NCBI GenBank assembly: GCA_022446985.1
Contig: JAKVBD010000004.1
Coordinates: 1 to 64,000, forward strand
Origin: Lentisphaerales bacterium
GTDB lineage: Bacteria; Verrucomicrobiota; Lentisphaeria; Lentisphaerales; Lentisphaeraceae
Length of the DNA stretch: 64,000 nt
Reading direction: 5' to 3'
Shown here piece after piece: positions 42,375 through 51,553 of this stretch (within the stretch, counting starts at the first letter, position 1; each line of letters opens with the position of its first letter). A program made the translations under genes and the position numbers. Under the pieces are notes generated by a model. The model was not told the DNA's origin, did not search any database, and saw only the letters and a list, made by a program, of their open reading frames with translations.

Positions 42375-44365
42375 ATTGGCGCCAAATTATCTTACTGTAC
42401 AAAAAGGAGCTTCTGGAGTTTGTCAGAGATAAGCGAACTTTTTTGATTATGCTTTTTGTCCCGGCTTTGCTATATCCGGGAATCATCATTCTTACAACAG
42501 AATTAACAGCTAAGCAGGTGACCAAACAGCAAAAAAAGGTCTATGAAGTTGGCGTAAAAAGTGACTTTATAGGCAATGAATTGGTCGATTACTTAAAGAC
42601 TGACAAGTACCTGGAAATTGTCGACCAAGAGAGTCCGGACTTCACTAAGACGAATGTTTTTATTGAGCCAGTCGATGGCTATGCCGGTGCTTTAAAAAGT
42701 TTTAAGACAGCGACTCTAAAGGTTCATTATAAAACCGCAGACAGTGACTCCCGGTTTGCTTATGATAAAGTTTCACTCAAGATAAGAAAATTTAAAGAAG
42801 AGCTGGTTGAAAAGCGCCTTAAGATTAAAGGCTTGGATAAAGAACTGATTATTCCGCTAAAAGTTGAAGTTCAAAAGGTGGATCAGGAAGTTGAAAGCCG
42901 TTATCTTGCCGGACGCGTATTACCTGGTATCATGCTCATCATGCTGGTTGTGGGTTGCAGCTTTATCGCTCAGGAAATCGCAGCTGGAGAAAAAGAGCGC
43001 GGCACTCTTGAAACAGTTCTTTGTTCGCCATTGAGTCGTTTGGAATTGGTTTGCGGTAAATACTTAACGGTTGTGACCGTAGGTTTTTTATCGGCAGTGA
43101 TTAACCTCGGTTGTATGGCACTTACTCTTGGCCATATGAGCGGTATTTCTGGTGGTGATGTTGAAAGTAATCCCTTTGCTAACTTTACCTTACCTATTTC
43201 TGTTATGCCGGTGATTCTAATCTGTCTGATAATTGTCGCGATCCTGGTTAGTGGTTTAACTCTGATGGCCGCATCTATGGCTCGTACAGTTCAAGAGGCA
43301 GGGCAATATATGGTTCCGATAACTTTAGTGATGTCGCTGCCGGTGATTTTTTCCAGTTTGCCTGGAGTCGAAATGGAGGGGGTTGTACGCTTTGTACCTT
43401 TCTTGAATTTTTGCCTGTTATTTCAGGATCTACTGATTGGCGAAGGAACTTTTCTTGATTTTCTTTCAGTAGCTGTTTCAACCGGATTATTTTCAGTTTT
43501 GGTCGTGACTTTACTTATAAAAGTCTACAGTTCTGAAGGAGTTCTGTTTAATCATGAAGGTCGTTCCACTTTCTCATTTAACAGAAGTTCTCTGAAAGAA
43601 AGAGCAAGCTTTGAGGCCAACGACAGTATAATTATTTTTAGCATTATGCTGCTATTGATGTTTTTTGTCAGCACCAGTCTTCAGACGTATGATTTAGGGA
43701 CGAGTGTTTTAGTGAGTCAGTGGACAATTTTCTTTGCCCTTTCTATTGCTTTACTAAAGTATTTCAGGGTGAAAGTTTCAAGTGCCTTATATTTAAAAGC
43801 ACCTGGCCCGAGAAATTTACTGGTATGCTTATTCTTAGCTCCATTTTGTTATTCGGCAGTCATGCTTATGCAGATAGTTTTACAGTATTTTGGTTATAAA
43901 GGAGCTGAAATGGAGCTCTTCGATATAATGGCAACTCTGACTACAGAGTATGGTTTTCTGGGGACTTTATTTATCATCTCAGTAACTCCTGCTGTATGTG
44001 AAGAAATTTTATTTCGCGGTGTCTTACTAAGCGGCTTGCGCCGGGAATTTAATTTGAAAGCCTGTATGTGGTTGCAGGCGATAATGTTTGGGCTGGCTCA
44101 TTTTAGCTTTTTTAGATTTGCCGGTACCGCTGTTATGGGGGCAGTTTTAACATTAATTATTTTCAGGACCGGTTCTCTTTATTGCACAATTCTCATGCAT
44201 ATGATTTTTAATGCTCTTAGTTGTTTGATCTGGGCTTACGATGTTCCGGATAAAATACTTTTAGACAATATATGGTGGATCGCGCTATTCACTATTCCGG
44301 GCTGTTCACTTATATTACTGCTCAAGCCCGAGAACTCAGGACAATCAACTGGAGATGGTTCATGA
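42371..44365 (+). CDS. natB: NatB-type ABC permease fused to a CPBP (CAAX-like) membrane protease
   Basis: 664 aa. The first two-thirds (about 1-400) is an ABC-2 permease with a large extracytoplasmic loop and helices after LPGIMLIMLVVGCSF. The last third (about 430-650) is a CPBP intramembrane protease with EEILFRGVLL (EExxxR), GLAHFSFFRF (FxxxH) and MHMIFNALSC (HxxxN/B). The fusion is known in PVC and Bacteroidetes genomes; the protease may process the exported peptide or lipid-modified substrate (inference). Confidence 0.9.
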   Translation: MNWRQIILLYKKELLEFVRDKRTFLIMLFVPALLYPGIIILTTELTAKQVTKQQKKVYEVGVKSDFIGNELVDYLKTDKYLEIVDQESPDFTKTNVFIEPVDGYAGALKSFKTATLKVHYKTADSDSRFAYDKVSLKIRKFKEELVEKRLKIKGLDKELIIPLKVEVQKVDQEVESRYLAGRVLPGIMLIMLVVGCSFIAQEIAAGEKERGTLETVLCSPLSRLELVCGKYLTVVTVGFLSAVINLGCMALTLGHMSGISGGDVESNPFANFTLPISVMPVILICLIIVAILVSGLTLMAASMARTVQEAGQYMVPITLVMSLPVIFSSLPGVEMEGVVRFVPFLNFCLLFQDLLIGEGTFLDFLSVAVSTGLFSVLVVTLLIKVYSSEGVLFNHEGRSTFSFNRSSLKERASFEANDSIIIFSIMLLLMFFVSTSLQTYDLGTSVLVSQWTIFFALSIALLKYFRVKVSSALYLKAPGPRNLLVCLFLAPFCYSAVMLMQIVLQYFGYKGAEMELFDIMATLTTEYGFLGTLFIISVTPAVCEEILFRGVLLSGLRREFNLKACMWLQAIMFGLAHFSFFRFAGTAVMGAVLTLIIFRTGSLYCTILMHMIFNALSCLIWAYDVPDKILLDNIWWIALFTIPGCSLILLLKPENSGQSTGDGS

Positions 44366-44802
44366 TCCATCATATTTCTATGCCCGCTGAAGATACTAAA
44401 AAGGTGGCGGGTATCTTTGCTGAAATTTTTGATGGGACAGTAGTAGACTTTAAACCGACTGAAAATGCCTACATGGTTTGGTTTGGTGATGATCATGGTT
44501 CGGCTCTGGAGATATACCCTAAAGATATTCATCTGGTCCCTGGTGATAAGGAAAATGCCTGTAGTTTTGCCAGTGAGAAAGGCAAACCTTATACGACAGT
44601 TCATGCTGCGATTGGTATTTCTAAAAGCCGGGAAGAGATTTATGCCATAGCTGAGCGTGAAAATTGGCATGCTGCTGAGTTTAAGCGCGGCAGCTTTAAT
44701 GTTATTGAGTTCTGGGTTGAGAACACCTTTATGATTGAGCTGTTGACGTCAGATATGGCTGCAGATTACTTGAAACTTGCAGAAAAATACAAAAAGTACT
44801 GA
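44362..44802 (+). CDS. VOC-superfamily-like protein
   Basis: I choose ATG 44362, overlapping the natB stop (ATGA) with GGAG upstream; the frame runs further upstream but inside natB. The 146-residue product starts MIHHISMPAEDTKKVAGIFAEI, contains YMVWFGDDHGSALEIYP and AAIGISKSREEIYAIAERENW, and ends with IEFWVENTFMIELLT: the paired beta-alpha-beta-beta-beta pattern of the vicinal oxygen chelate (glyoxalase) fold. Metal ligands could be the early His pair and the Glu in ALEIYP. Reaction unknown. Confidence 0.75.
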   Translation: MIHHISMPAEDTKKVAGIFAEIFDGTVVDFKPTENAYMVWFGDDHGSALEIYPKDIHLVPGDKENACSFASEKGKPYTTVHAAIGISKSREEIYAIAERENWHAAEFKRGSFNVIEFWVENTFMIELLTSDMAADYLKLAEKYKKY

Positions 44803-44809
44803 GACAGAA

Positions 44810-45412
44810 ATGATTGGATCTGATGGAGAAAAGAAACTTCAGGAAAAATATGAGACTAAGTCACGGGCCAATAGTTTTTATAAGAACCAGGTTCTCACTT
44901 ACCTGAATGAAAATATGATCTCTTTTTTAAAGCGTATGGAGCTTTGTTTTATTGCTACAGCAGATACAAAAGGAGAGTGTGATTCATCGCTGCGTTCAGG
45001 GGAGCCCAACTTCTGCCTGGTGGTTGATAATAAAACTATGATCTATCCTGAATACCGAGGCAATGGAGTTCTCGCCAGCTTGGGGAATATTTTGGAAAAC
45101 CCTCATATAGGCATGTTGTTTTTAGATTTTACGCAAGATAAAATTGGCTTGCACATAAATGGTAAAGCGAAGATTATTGATAATGATGATCTAAATGTAA
45201 AGCTTAGTGAAGATCAGTTGCCCGCCTTTGAAAGAGAAAGTGAAAGGGCCGTGCGCTGGGTACAGGTGAGTATAGAGGAAGCTTATATTCATTGCTCTAA
45301 ACTCATTCCATTCATGCAAAAAGTTGATCAGTCTATGCTTTGGGGAACAGATGATGTAAAACTTAAAGGCGGCGATTACTTCAAATCAAAGAATTGCCCA
45401 CAAAGCCTTTAG
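44810..45412 (+). CDS. pyridoxamine 5'-phosphate oxidase-like FMN-binding protein
   Basis: I choose ATG 44810 after the previous stop (200 aa); an earlier frame start at 44777 would overlap it. Signature: FLKRMELCFIATADTKGECDSSLRSGEPNFCLVVDN, then YRGNGVLASLGNILENPHIGMLFLDF, the split-barrel flavin fold of the PNPOx-like family. Such proteins reduce or bind flavin; the substrate cannot be told. It converges on the next gene with a 4-base overlap. Confidence 0.82.
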   Translation: MIGSDGEKKLQEKYETKSRANSFYKNQVLTYLNENMISFLKRMELCFIATADTKGECDSSLRSGEPNFCLVVDNKTMIYPEYRGNGVLASLGNILENPHIGMLFLDFTQDKIGLHINGKAKIIDNDDLNVKLSEDQLPAFERESERAVRWVQVSIEEAYIHCSKLIPFMQKVDQSMLWGTDDVKLKGGDYFKSKNCPQSL

Positions 45413-45825
45413 CTCATTGACGGAGGAAGGGGCTCGGGAACCTGGCGTATATATAGAGGTAGGCTGTCGATGAGAGTCTTGTTTATGTGCAGGTTTATGG
45501 AGTAGTCCCCAAATTCAGGAAATTCTAACACTTGAAAATTAAAGACCATGTTTCTTGCCTGAGAAAGAGCTTCTGGCGCCATCTGTATTGGGAAGTCACC
45601 ACCCATTGGTGGGATTAGCATTTGACCATCTGCATTGGTGAAGGTCAGTTTGATAGAATACTCACCTTCTTCAAGTTTGGAAAAGCGAACTCTTAAGGCA
45701 ACAGCACAGGCTGGATGTTGAATCGGTACCTGTTCCGAGCAAATCAGGTCGAAGGTCCCTAAAATATTTAATTTACCACGTTGGTCTGTTGCGGCATCGC
45801 AGAGTGTGAAAACTTCGACATTCAT
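45409..45825 (-). CDS. DUF6941-like protein
   Basis: 138 aa. The start MNVEVFTLCDAATDQRGKLNILGTFD, then RVRFSKLEEGEYSI and ending FGDYSINLHINKTLIDSLPLYI are typical of a conserved beta-sandwich family (DUF6941) found in many bacteria without known function. It is the last gene of the yjjX-mtnP-nifS-like operon. Confidence 0.75.
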   Translation of the reverse strand: MNVEVFTLCDAATDQRGKLNILGTFDLICSEQVPIQHPACAVALRVRFSKLEEGEYSIKLTFTNADGQMLIPPMGGDFPIQMAPEALSQARNMVFNFQVLEFPEFGDYSINLHINKTLIDSLPLYIRQVPEPLPPSMS

Positions 45826-45828
45826 ATT

Positions 45829-46974
45829 TTAATAACTTTTAATAACTTCTTGGAGCTTTTCTAAGAATATCTTAATTTCCTCTGGTGTATTTTGCCACCC
45901 AAAGCTGACTCTGATTGCACCATAAGCGATATCTTTATTGACACCCATGGCGGTTAAAGTTTTATTGGGAGTCTTAGTCTCTGCAGAGCAGGCACTGCCA
46001 ACTCCTATGTAAACACCAATACTACTTAAAAAGCGCATAATAATCGCTCCTTGATAACCCTTTATGCTAAATGTGAGAACGTAGGGTGTACACTCTTCAT
46101 CTGAGTGGAAAATAACATCGAGCACCTTTCCTTCATTATCAGTCAGTTCGCTTAGGCCTGTACGGCAGATGTTATTCAATTCAAGAATGTCTTTTAACTT
46201 CTCATCTTTGTGTTTATGGTTGAATTCCGCTGCAAATCCATAGCCGGCTATAACCGCGGCATCCTGTGTTCCAGGACGCTGTCCTTTTTGTTGACCACCG
46301 CCAAAAAAGAGAGGTTTTAGTTTTATTTTTGAGTTCACAAGTAAAGCTCCACAACTGTTTGGCGCATGGAATTTATGGCCGGCAGTCGACATGAAGTCAA
46401 AACGGCATTTTTGCCAATCAAGTTTGAGTTTACCAAAGCCTTGAACATTATCTGTATGAAAAAGGGCTTTACTTCCTGTCTCGTTCAGTACTTTTCGAAT
46501 GCCTTCAAGATCGTTAATGACGCCTATTTCATTTTGGATAGACATAATTGAAACCAGACGTGTTTTTTCCGAGAGAGCAGCTTTAAAGTCTCCAAGACTG
46601 AAGCGTCCGCTTTTGTCGACGGGAAGTGCAATACATTTGACACCTTGAGCAGCAATCTCTTTTAAAGGATTGTTTGTTGCCGGGTGCTCTAGAGAAGAAA
46701 CAATAACTTCATCGCCTGCATTCCACTCCAGTCCGAAGAAGACAGAGTTGAAACACTCTGTGCCGCCACTGGTCCAGATAATGTTAACGTCTTTACTGGC
46801 ATTTACCGCAGTTCGAATTTGTTTTTCTGCTTTAGTAATAGCTTTACGGCATTCACGGCTGAAGTCATTATCTGCATGCGGGTTGCCAAAGTACCTAGCG
46901 ATTTGCTTGGTATAAAATTCCAGAGTTTCATCAAGAAGTGGAGTTGAGGCGGCATTTTCAAGGTAAATAGACAT
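45829..46974 (-). CDS. cysteine desulfurase (NifS/IscS-like)
   Basis: 381 aa from ATG 46974, which overlaps the mtnP stop (TAATG); the frame extends further upstream into mtnP but starts there lack support. A PLP enzyme that takes sulfur from cysteine. Visible features: YLENAASTPLLDETL at the start, TSGGTECFNSVFFG, the lysine in FMSTAGHKFHAPNSCGALLV (PLP Schiff base), GGGQQKGQRPGTQ and the active-site cysteine in GVGSACSAETKTPN. Sulfur for tRNA thiolation or Fe-S clusters. It fits the company of mtnP (sulfur salvage). Confidence 0.92.
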   Translation of the reverse strand: MSIYLENAASTPLLDETLEFYTKQIARYFGNPHADNDFSRECRKAITKAEKQIRTAVNASKDVNIIWTSGGTECFNSVFFGLEWNAGDEVIVSSLEHPATNNPLKEIAAQGVKCIALPVDKSGRFSLGDFKAALSEKTRLVSIMSIQNEIGVINDLEGIRKVLNETGSKALFHTDNVQGFGKLKLDWQKCRFDFMSTAGHKFHAPNSCGALLVNSKIKLKPLFFGGGQQKGQRPGTQDAAVIAGYGFAAEFNHKHKDEKLKDILELNNICRTGLSELTDNEGKVLDVIFHSDEECTPYVLTFSIKGYQGAIIMRFLSSIGVYIGVGSACSAETKTPNKTLTAMGVNKDIAYGAIRVSFGWQNTPEEIKIFLEKLQEVIKSY

Positions 46975-47834
46975 TAGCAATATTTCCTGATAATCGGTTC
47001 TAAATCTTTTTTTGTGCTTTCGGGAATAGCAGTAGTTGGAGTTAGCAGCCCTTGTTTGAGAGCATTTTGACATCCATAAGGGCATTCTGTACTTAGCTTA
47101 GATATGCTGTTTTGAATAATTTCTTTGGCAAAGTCGGCATTTTTATGAAGGTTTGTGATTACCTGGTCGACTGTAACGGCATCGTGATCAGGATGCCAGC
47201 AATCGTAGTCGGTGACCATAGCTATTGTTGAGTAACAGATTTCTGCTTCTCTGGCAAGACGTGCTTCACAGAAGTTAGTCATACCTATGACATCCATTCC
47301 CCATGAACGGTAAAGATTTGATTCTGCTTTTGTGGAAAATTGTGGGCCCTCAATATTTATATAGGTCGCAGTAGGGTGAATAGTCTGTGATTTTTTTTTC
47401 AACTCACTGATATTTGTGTAGAGTTGATCTGCAAGGTGTTTACAAGTCGGCTCCGCTAAAGAAACATGAGCGACTGCACCTTTGCCAAAAAAGCTTTGTG
47501 CCGGTCTTTTAGTATGATCGACATATTGGTCAACAATCACAAAATCACAGGGATGAATCTCTTCTTTTAGGCTTCCCACAGCAGAAAAACTCAGGATGCT
47601 TTGAACGCCTAAGCTTTTAAGAGCCCAAATGTTTGCCTGGTGATTGACTTCATGAGGCAAAAGTTTGTGACCAGCTCCATGTCGTGCGAGAAAAAAGACA
47701 GTTCGTCCTGAGAGTTTACCTTCTTGAATTGAACCCGATGGAGAACCATAAGGAGTTTGAATATCGTGTGATTGAACCGTTTCCAGTCCTTGTATGTCGT
47801 ATAGGCCGCTGCCACCAAGAATTGCAATACTCAT
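46974..47834 (-). CDS. mtnP: S-methyl-5'-thioadenosine phosphorylase
   Basis: 286 aa. Phosphorolysis of methylthioadenosine to adenine and methylthioribose-1-phosphate in methionine salvage. Signatures: IAILGGSGLYDI, FFLARHGAGHKLLPHEVNHQANIW, IEGPQFSTKAESNLYRSWG and DVIGMTNFCEARLAREAEICY, the purine nucleoside phosphorylase type II pattern. Adjacent to yjjX upstream and to the desulfurase downstream. Confidence 0.93.
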   Translation of the reverse strand: MSIAILGGSGLYDIQGLETVQSHDIQTPYGSPSGSIQEGKLSGRTVFFLARHGAGHKLLPHEVNHQANIWALKSLGVQSILSFSAVGSLKEEIHPCDFVIVDQYVDHTKRPAQSFFGKGAVAHVSLAEPTCKHLADQLYTNISELKKKSQTIHPTATYINIEGPQFSTKAESNLYRSWGMDVIGMTNFCEARLAREAEICYSTIAMVTDYDCWHPDHDAVTVDQVITNLHKNADFAKEIIQNSISKLSTECPYGCQNALKQGLLTPTTAIPESTKKDLEPIIRKYC

Positions 47835-48374
47835 TTAGTTTTCCAGAAAATTTTTCAAGTGTATAAAGGCGGCATTGAGAGCTTGCTTTGTGTAGTCTTT
47901 ACGAATGAGCCGACCTTCACTGAGAATACCGATAGCTCCTTCTGAAGAGCCGATTTCCGGGTTAGACGTATAACCACAGGCTCCGAGAGCTACGCTTATA
48001 TCTAAACCACGACCTTTAACTAAATTAGTAATTTCAGTTGGGTATTCAAATGCTGATGATGTTCCATAGTGAAATGTTTTACCATCATACATTGCGCAGC
48101 AACAAACATTCATATAAGAGTTCTCTTTTCCAATAATTGGGAAGATGCCGTCTTCCAGACCTACAGAAAACTGAAAATCAGTTGAGTAAGAGTTCCTGGC
48201 ACGGTTAGTGGCTCCCAGGAAAGTTTCTGTGAGTGATTGTGGCTGTTCATTTACATCTGACTCGACATCGAGACCGATAACTTCGTATGAGAAATCATCA
48301 TAATTATCCAGTACTTCCCGTACGGCTCCGACTTTGACTGGATTTTTTGAACCCACTGCAACAGAATACTTCAT
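47835..48374 (-). CDS. yjjX: inosine/xanthosine triphosphatase (YjjX family)
   Basis: 179 aa. Cleans non-canonical ITP/XTP from the nucleotide pool. Motifs: VAVGSKNPVKVGAVREVL at the start, SLTETFLGATNRA and FSVGLEDGIFPI, GRGLDISVALG, typical of the YjjX/DUF84 family. First gene of a three- to four-gene minus-strand operon dealing with purine and thio-purine metabolism. Confidence 0.9.
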   Translation of the reverse strand: MKYSVAVGSKNPVKVGAVREVLDNYDDFSYEVIGLDVESDVNEQPQSLTETFLGATNRARNSYSTDFQFSVGLEDGIFPIIGKENSYMNVCCCAMYDGKTFHYGTSSAFEYPTEITNLVKGRGLDISVALGACGYTSNPEIGSSEGAIGILSEGRLIRKDYTKQALNAAFIHLKNFLEN

Positions 48375-48475
48375 AAAACTTTAATTCAGTCCTTTGACTC
48401 TTTACTGACATATGGTTAGTTAAGCTCAAATGTAGGATATAATCTTTAGAACACAAGTTTAATTTACAAGGGTCT

Positions 48476-49063
48476 ATGACAGCGCCATTTAAAAATTCTA
48501 AAAAAGCTCACGAATTCATAGGCTTGTGCCTGGGAATCTTAGCCGACAATAAATTGGTCAAAGAAGAAGTTGAGTTTTTGCGGGATTGGTTGCGTCGCCA
48601 TCCAAGAGTGGCTTCAAATTATCCTGTTAAAGGTTTGTTTATTCGCCTTTGTGAAATGCTGGAAGATCATTTCATCGATGAATCTGAAGAGAAAGAGTTG
48701 TTTCAACATCTCTATGAATTCACCGGGAGTAAGAAGAAATCAAAAAAGGTGGCCGAGCTGCCAAGTTTCTCTGCGACTATTGAATTTACGGAGCCTATAC
48801 CACAGATTCAGTTTGAGGGGAATAAATTTTACTTACTCGGACAGTTCATTATCGGTACTCCAGACCGTTTAGCCGAAGCCCTTGCCGAGAAAGGTGGAGT
48901 TTTGACTGAAAGCCTCGATGAAGAAGTCGACTACTGTATAGTTGGAGCTATGGCAGAACTAAGCGGGGACTTAACTGATGACCTTGGTCGGCAGATTAAT
49001 TCTCTCAAGCAAGAAGGCATGAAGGTCATTACCGAGGAATGTTGGGTTGACCTTATTTTTTAG
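48476..49063 (+). CDS. TerB-like/BRCT domain protein
   Basis: 195 aa. The N-terminal helical domain (about 1-90: HEFIGLCLGILADNKLVKEEV, then LRDWLRRHP) resembles the TerB-like helical region seen in bacterial BRCT proteins; the C-terminal domain (about 110-195) is BRCT-like: FYLLGQFIIGTPDRLAEAL and GGVLTESLDEEVDYCIVG. Such proteins are annotated as NAD-dependent DNA ligase-like but lack the ligase core. A DNA-repair or -binding role is inferred. Confidence 0.8.
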   Translation: MTAPFKNSKKAHEFIGLCLGILADNKLVKEEVEFLRDWLRRHPRVASNYPVKGLFIRLCEMLEDHFIDESEEKELFQHLYEFTGSKKKSKKVAELPSFSATIEFTEPIPQIQFEGNKFYLLGQFIIGTPDRLAEALAEKGGVLTESLDEEVDYCIVGAMAELSGDLTDDLGRQINSLKQEGMKVITEECWVDLIF

Positions 49064-49298
49064 TTGTTGTTTTTAACAACGCCTGGTCGTTTCAGCTGAC
49101 ATTTAGTTATTCAATATTTGCGCTTTTGTGATAATCTTTTCTGTGATTTGTTGGGGCGTGCTTCACAAGTTTTAAAAAATCTTAGATAAACTTCCTTTTA
49201 AGATTCGAAATTACTTATTTTGGCATGAAATATGTAACGTAGATAGGCATATGATTTTGTATTAATATACTTATTACTTAGCTGTGAGTTAATTTTTT

Positions 49299-50672
49299 AT
49301 GCCTGATTCTAGAGACTTCGATCAAACACCAAAGTTGGTGGATAAGACCGTTATTCTGGATAATCCAGGGGATCAAGTGAAGGGCGCTAAGAATCGGGTT
49401 TTGGTCGTTGAAGACGAAGACCAATTGCGTAATTTACTGGTTGCAGTTTTAACATCTGAAGGGTATGACGTTGAGTGCTCATCGAGTGCAGATGCAGCGG
49501 TCCCGATGGTCGAACAAAATAATTACCATTGTATTTTATCCGATGTTATGATGCCTGGAATGTCCGGGACGGATTTTTTAGCGAAAGCGAAGCAACTCCG
49601 TCCAGAGACAGAGTTCATTATAATGACTGGTTTTCCTAAGGTGGATTCTGCTGTTCAGGCGATGAAGGTTGGTGCCTTTGATTATGTCAGTAAGCCTTTT
49701 GAACTTCATGAGATCCGCGAGCGTGTCGGTGCCGCTATAGAGCATGGTAAGGCACTTAAACAAGGAGAGATGGAAGCAACGGTAATCAGCGATGATAAAT
49801 CGACTCGTTATCTTGCTGGCTACTCAATAGTCAGAACTTTGGGCGAAGGTTCTATGGGAATAGTCTTTCTCTGTGAAAGAATAGTGAATGGTGCTCCTAA
49901 AAAATTTGCCATGAAGATTATCAAGAATAACACCTATTCTGGTAAAAATGAGGCAGTTGAAAGATTTTTTAAAGAAGCAAAAACTGCTGGAACTCTGGAA
50001 CATCCGAATATCATAAAAGTTCTTGAGCATGGCTATGCAAGAGAGGAAAATATTCCTTATCTTGTTATGGAATACTTTGAGGGAGTCACTCTAAAGAAAG
50101 CTATTCAGTCTAATCAGCACATTGATTTTTTAACCAGAGTCAAAATAATTCAGCAAATTGCTAAAGCTTTACATACTGCACATAGCCATAATATCATTCA
50201 TCGCGATATAAAACCGGATAACATTATGTTAGCGGAAGATGGTTATGCGAAATTAGCAGATTTTGGTATAGCTCAGTTACCGGATTCAGAGCAGACAAAT
50301 GTTATGAAGATTATTGGTACTCCATACTATCTGGCACCTGAAGGCTATAACAGTCCAAAGGTTAGTAATCAGGCAGATATTTACTCTTTGGGTACAGTGG
50401 CTTATGAACTTTGGCTTGGGTGTCGCCCATTCGATGCCGAAACGATTTCAGCACTTGGATTCAGAGTTCAGACAGAAAATCCAATTGAACCTTTAAAAGT
50501 TGATAAAAATTTTCCAGCAAATCTTCAGCCGATTTTAGAGAAAATGCTGCAGAAAAGCACTGATGATCGCTACAAATCTGGGCTTGAGCTTGCTGAAGAT
50601 ATAGAAAAAGTCCTCAATGATGGCTTTCAAAAGAAAAAAGTCCTTCAAAGAGTCAGTTGGAATACTCTTTAG
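49299..50672 (+). CDS. response regulator-Ser/Thr kinase fusion
   Basis: 457 aa. The N-terminal receiver domain (about 27-145) has VVEDEDQL, phospho-acceptor Asp in ILSDVMMPGMSG, and the VSKPF lysine. The C-terminal Ser/Thr kinase (about 170-440) is canonical: GEGSMGIVF, the VAIK-type lysine in FAMKIIK, HRDIKPDNIM, LADFGIAQ and the APE equivalent LAPEGYN. No membrane segment. A two-component signal thus feeds Ser/Thr phosphorylation directly. No kinase partner lies adjacent. A GGA-rich stretch and terminator follow. Confidence 0.93.
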   Translation: MPDSRDFDQTPKLVDKTVILDNPGDQVKGAKNRVLVVEDEDQLRNLLVAVLTSEGYDVECSSSADAAVPMVEQNNYHCILSDVMMPGMSGTDFLAKAKQLRPETEFIIMTGFPKVDSAVQAMKVGAFDYVSKPFELHEIRERVGAAIEHGKALKQGEMEATVISDDKSTRYLAGYSIVRTLGEGSMGIVFLCERIVNGAPKKFAMKIIKNNTYSGKNEAVERFFKEAKTAGTLEHPNIIKVLEHGYAREENIPYLVMEYFEGVTLKKAIQSNQHIDFLTRVKIIQQIAKALHTAHSHNIIHRDIKPDNIMLAEDGYAKLADFGIAQLPDSEQTNVMKIIGTPYYLAPEGYNSPKVSNQADIYSLGTVAYELWLGCRPFDAETISALGFRVQTENPIEPLKVDKNFPANLQPILEKMLQKSTDDRYKSGLELAEDIEKVLNDGFQKKKVLQRVSWNTL

Positions 50673-50693
50673 TTTGTGCTTGTAGGCACTACG

Positions 50694-50743
50694 CAGTCGG
50701 GGAGACTGTGACACTGAGGTGAGGAGAGGCAGCGGGAAAGCTG
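50694..50743 (+). ncRNA. candidate GGA-rich RNA segment after the REC-kinase gene
   Basis: Hairpins CAGTC-GGGGA-GACTG (50694-50708) and CAGC-GGGAAA-GCTG (50730-50743) flank a purine-rich run with more GGA triplets, followed by TGGGAGA and the strong terminator. GGA in hairpin loops is the binding signature of CsrA/RsmA. It may be an independent sRNA or merely the 3' untranslated region. Confidence 0.35.
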
Positions 50744-50752
50744 TGGGAGATA

Positions 50753-50780
50753 CGGGGTCGCTTAGCGGCCCCGATTTTTT
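50753..50780 (+). terminator. strong terminator
   Basis: CGGGGTCGC-TTA-GCGGCCCCG (9 bp, one G-U) followed by ATTTTTT. It lies immediately before the convergent pyrE stop. Confidence 0.85.
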
Positions 50781-51450
50781 ACGCGCCGTACTCTGTACGG
50801 TACGCTTCAATCATTTCTTTCATTGAATCATCGACAACTATTTCACCGTCAATTTCGCGATTGTGTAGATACTCGACAACTTCTTCGATTGTAACGATTG
50901 CAAAAGTGTGGATACCAAAGTCAGCTTCAACCTGAGCAATGGCAGATAAGTCACCAGTACCTTTTTCCATGCGGTCTACAGAAACAACGATGGCACGTAT
51001 ATCAACATCGGCAGCAGCTTCGATAATTGGCAGACTTTCGCGGATTGCAGTTCCTGCAGTGATCACGTCTTCTACTATAACTATTTTCTCTTTATCGTTG
51101 AGCTTGTGGCCGATCAGGTTACCACCTTCACCATGAGTCTTGGCTTCTTTACGGTTAAATGTGAAATTAACGTTCTTCTCAAAAACTCTATTCAAAGCAA
51201 CAGAGGTAGTTATGCAGAGTGGAATACCTTTGTACGCCGGACCATAAAGACCATCGAAGTCGTTGCCAATTTCTTTATTGATTGCTTTGGCGTAAAACTC
51301 TCCAAGCTTCTCCATTTGACCACCGTTGTTGTAATTGCCGGTATTAATGAAGAAAGGAGTCTTTCTACCACTTTTTGTTGTGAAGTCGCCAAATGTTAAA
51401 ACATTTGAACGAACCATAAATTCGATAAATTCTTTCTTAAAGTCTTCCAT
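50779..51450 (-). CDS. pyrE: orotate phosphoribosyltransferase
   Basis: 223 aa from ATG 51450, preceded by AGGAGA; the frame runs 11 codons further upstream without a ribosome site. PyrE makes OMP from orotate and PRPP. Motifs: FGDFTTKSGRKTPFFINTG at the start, FNRKEAKTHGEGG (flexible loop) and the PRPP-binding IVIVEDVITAGTAIRE. The C-terminal extension of about 25 aa is a little longer than usual. Confidence 0.93.
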   Translation of the reverse strand: MEDFKKEFIEFMVRSNVLTFGDFTTKSGRKTPFFINTGNYNNGGQMEKLGEFYAKAINKEIGNDFDGLYGPAYKGIPLCITTSVALNRVFEKNVNFTFNRKEAKTHGEGGNLIGHKLNDKEKIVIVEDVITAGTAIRESLPIIEAAADVDIRAIVVSVDRMEKGTGDLSAIAQVEADFGIHTFAIVTIEEVVEYLHNREIDGEIVVDDSMKEMIEAYRTEYGA

Positions 51451-51553
51451 ACTAAAATCTCCTGTTTCGGAACAGTAGCGCAAGTCACGGGAATGGCACT
51501 TAAGACTTCTTCAGAAGTTAAGAATTTTTTATAAATAATAAATCTGTAAGGGT

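Noticed and set aside
44777-44809. Earlier start for the PNPOx-like gene
   Set aside because: It would overlap the end of the VOC-like gene; ATG 44810 lies just after that stop.
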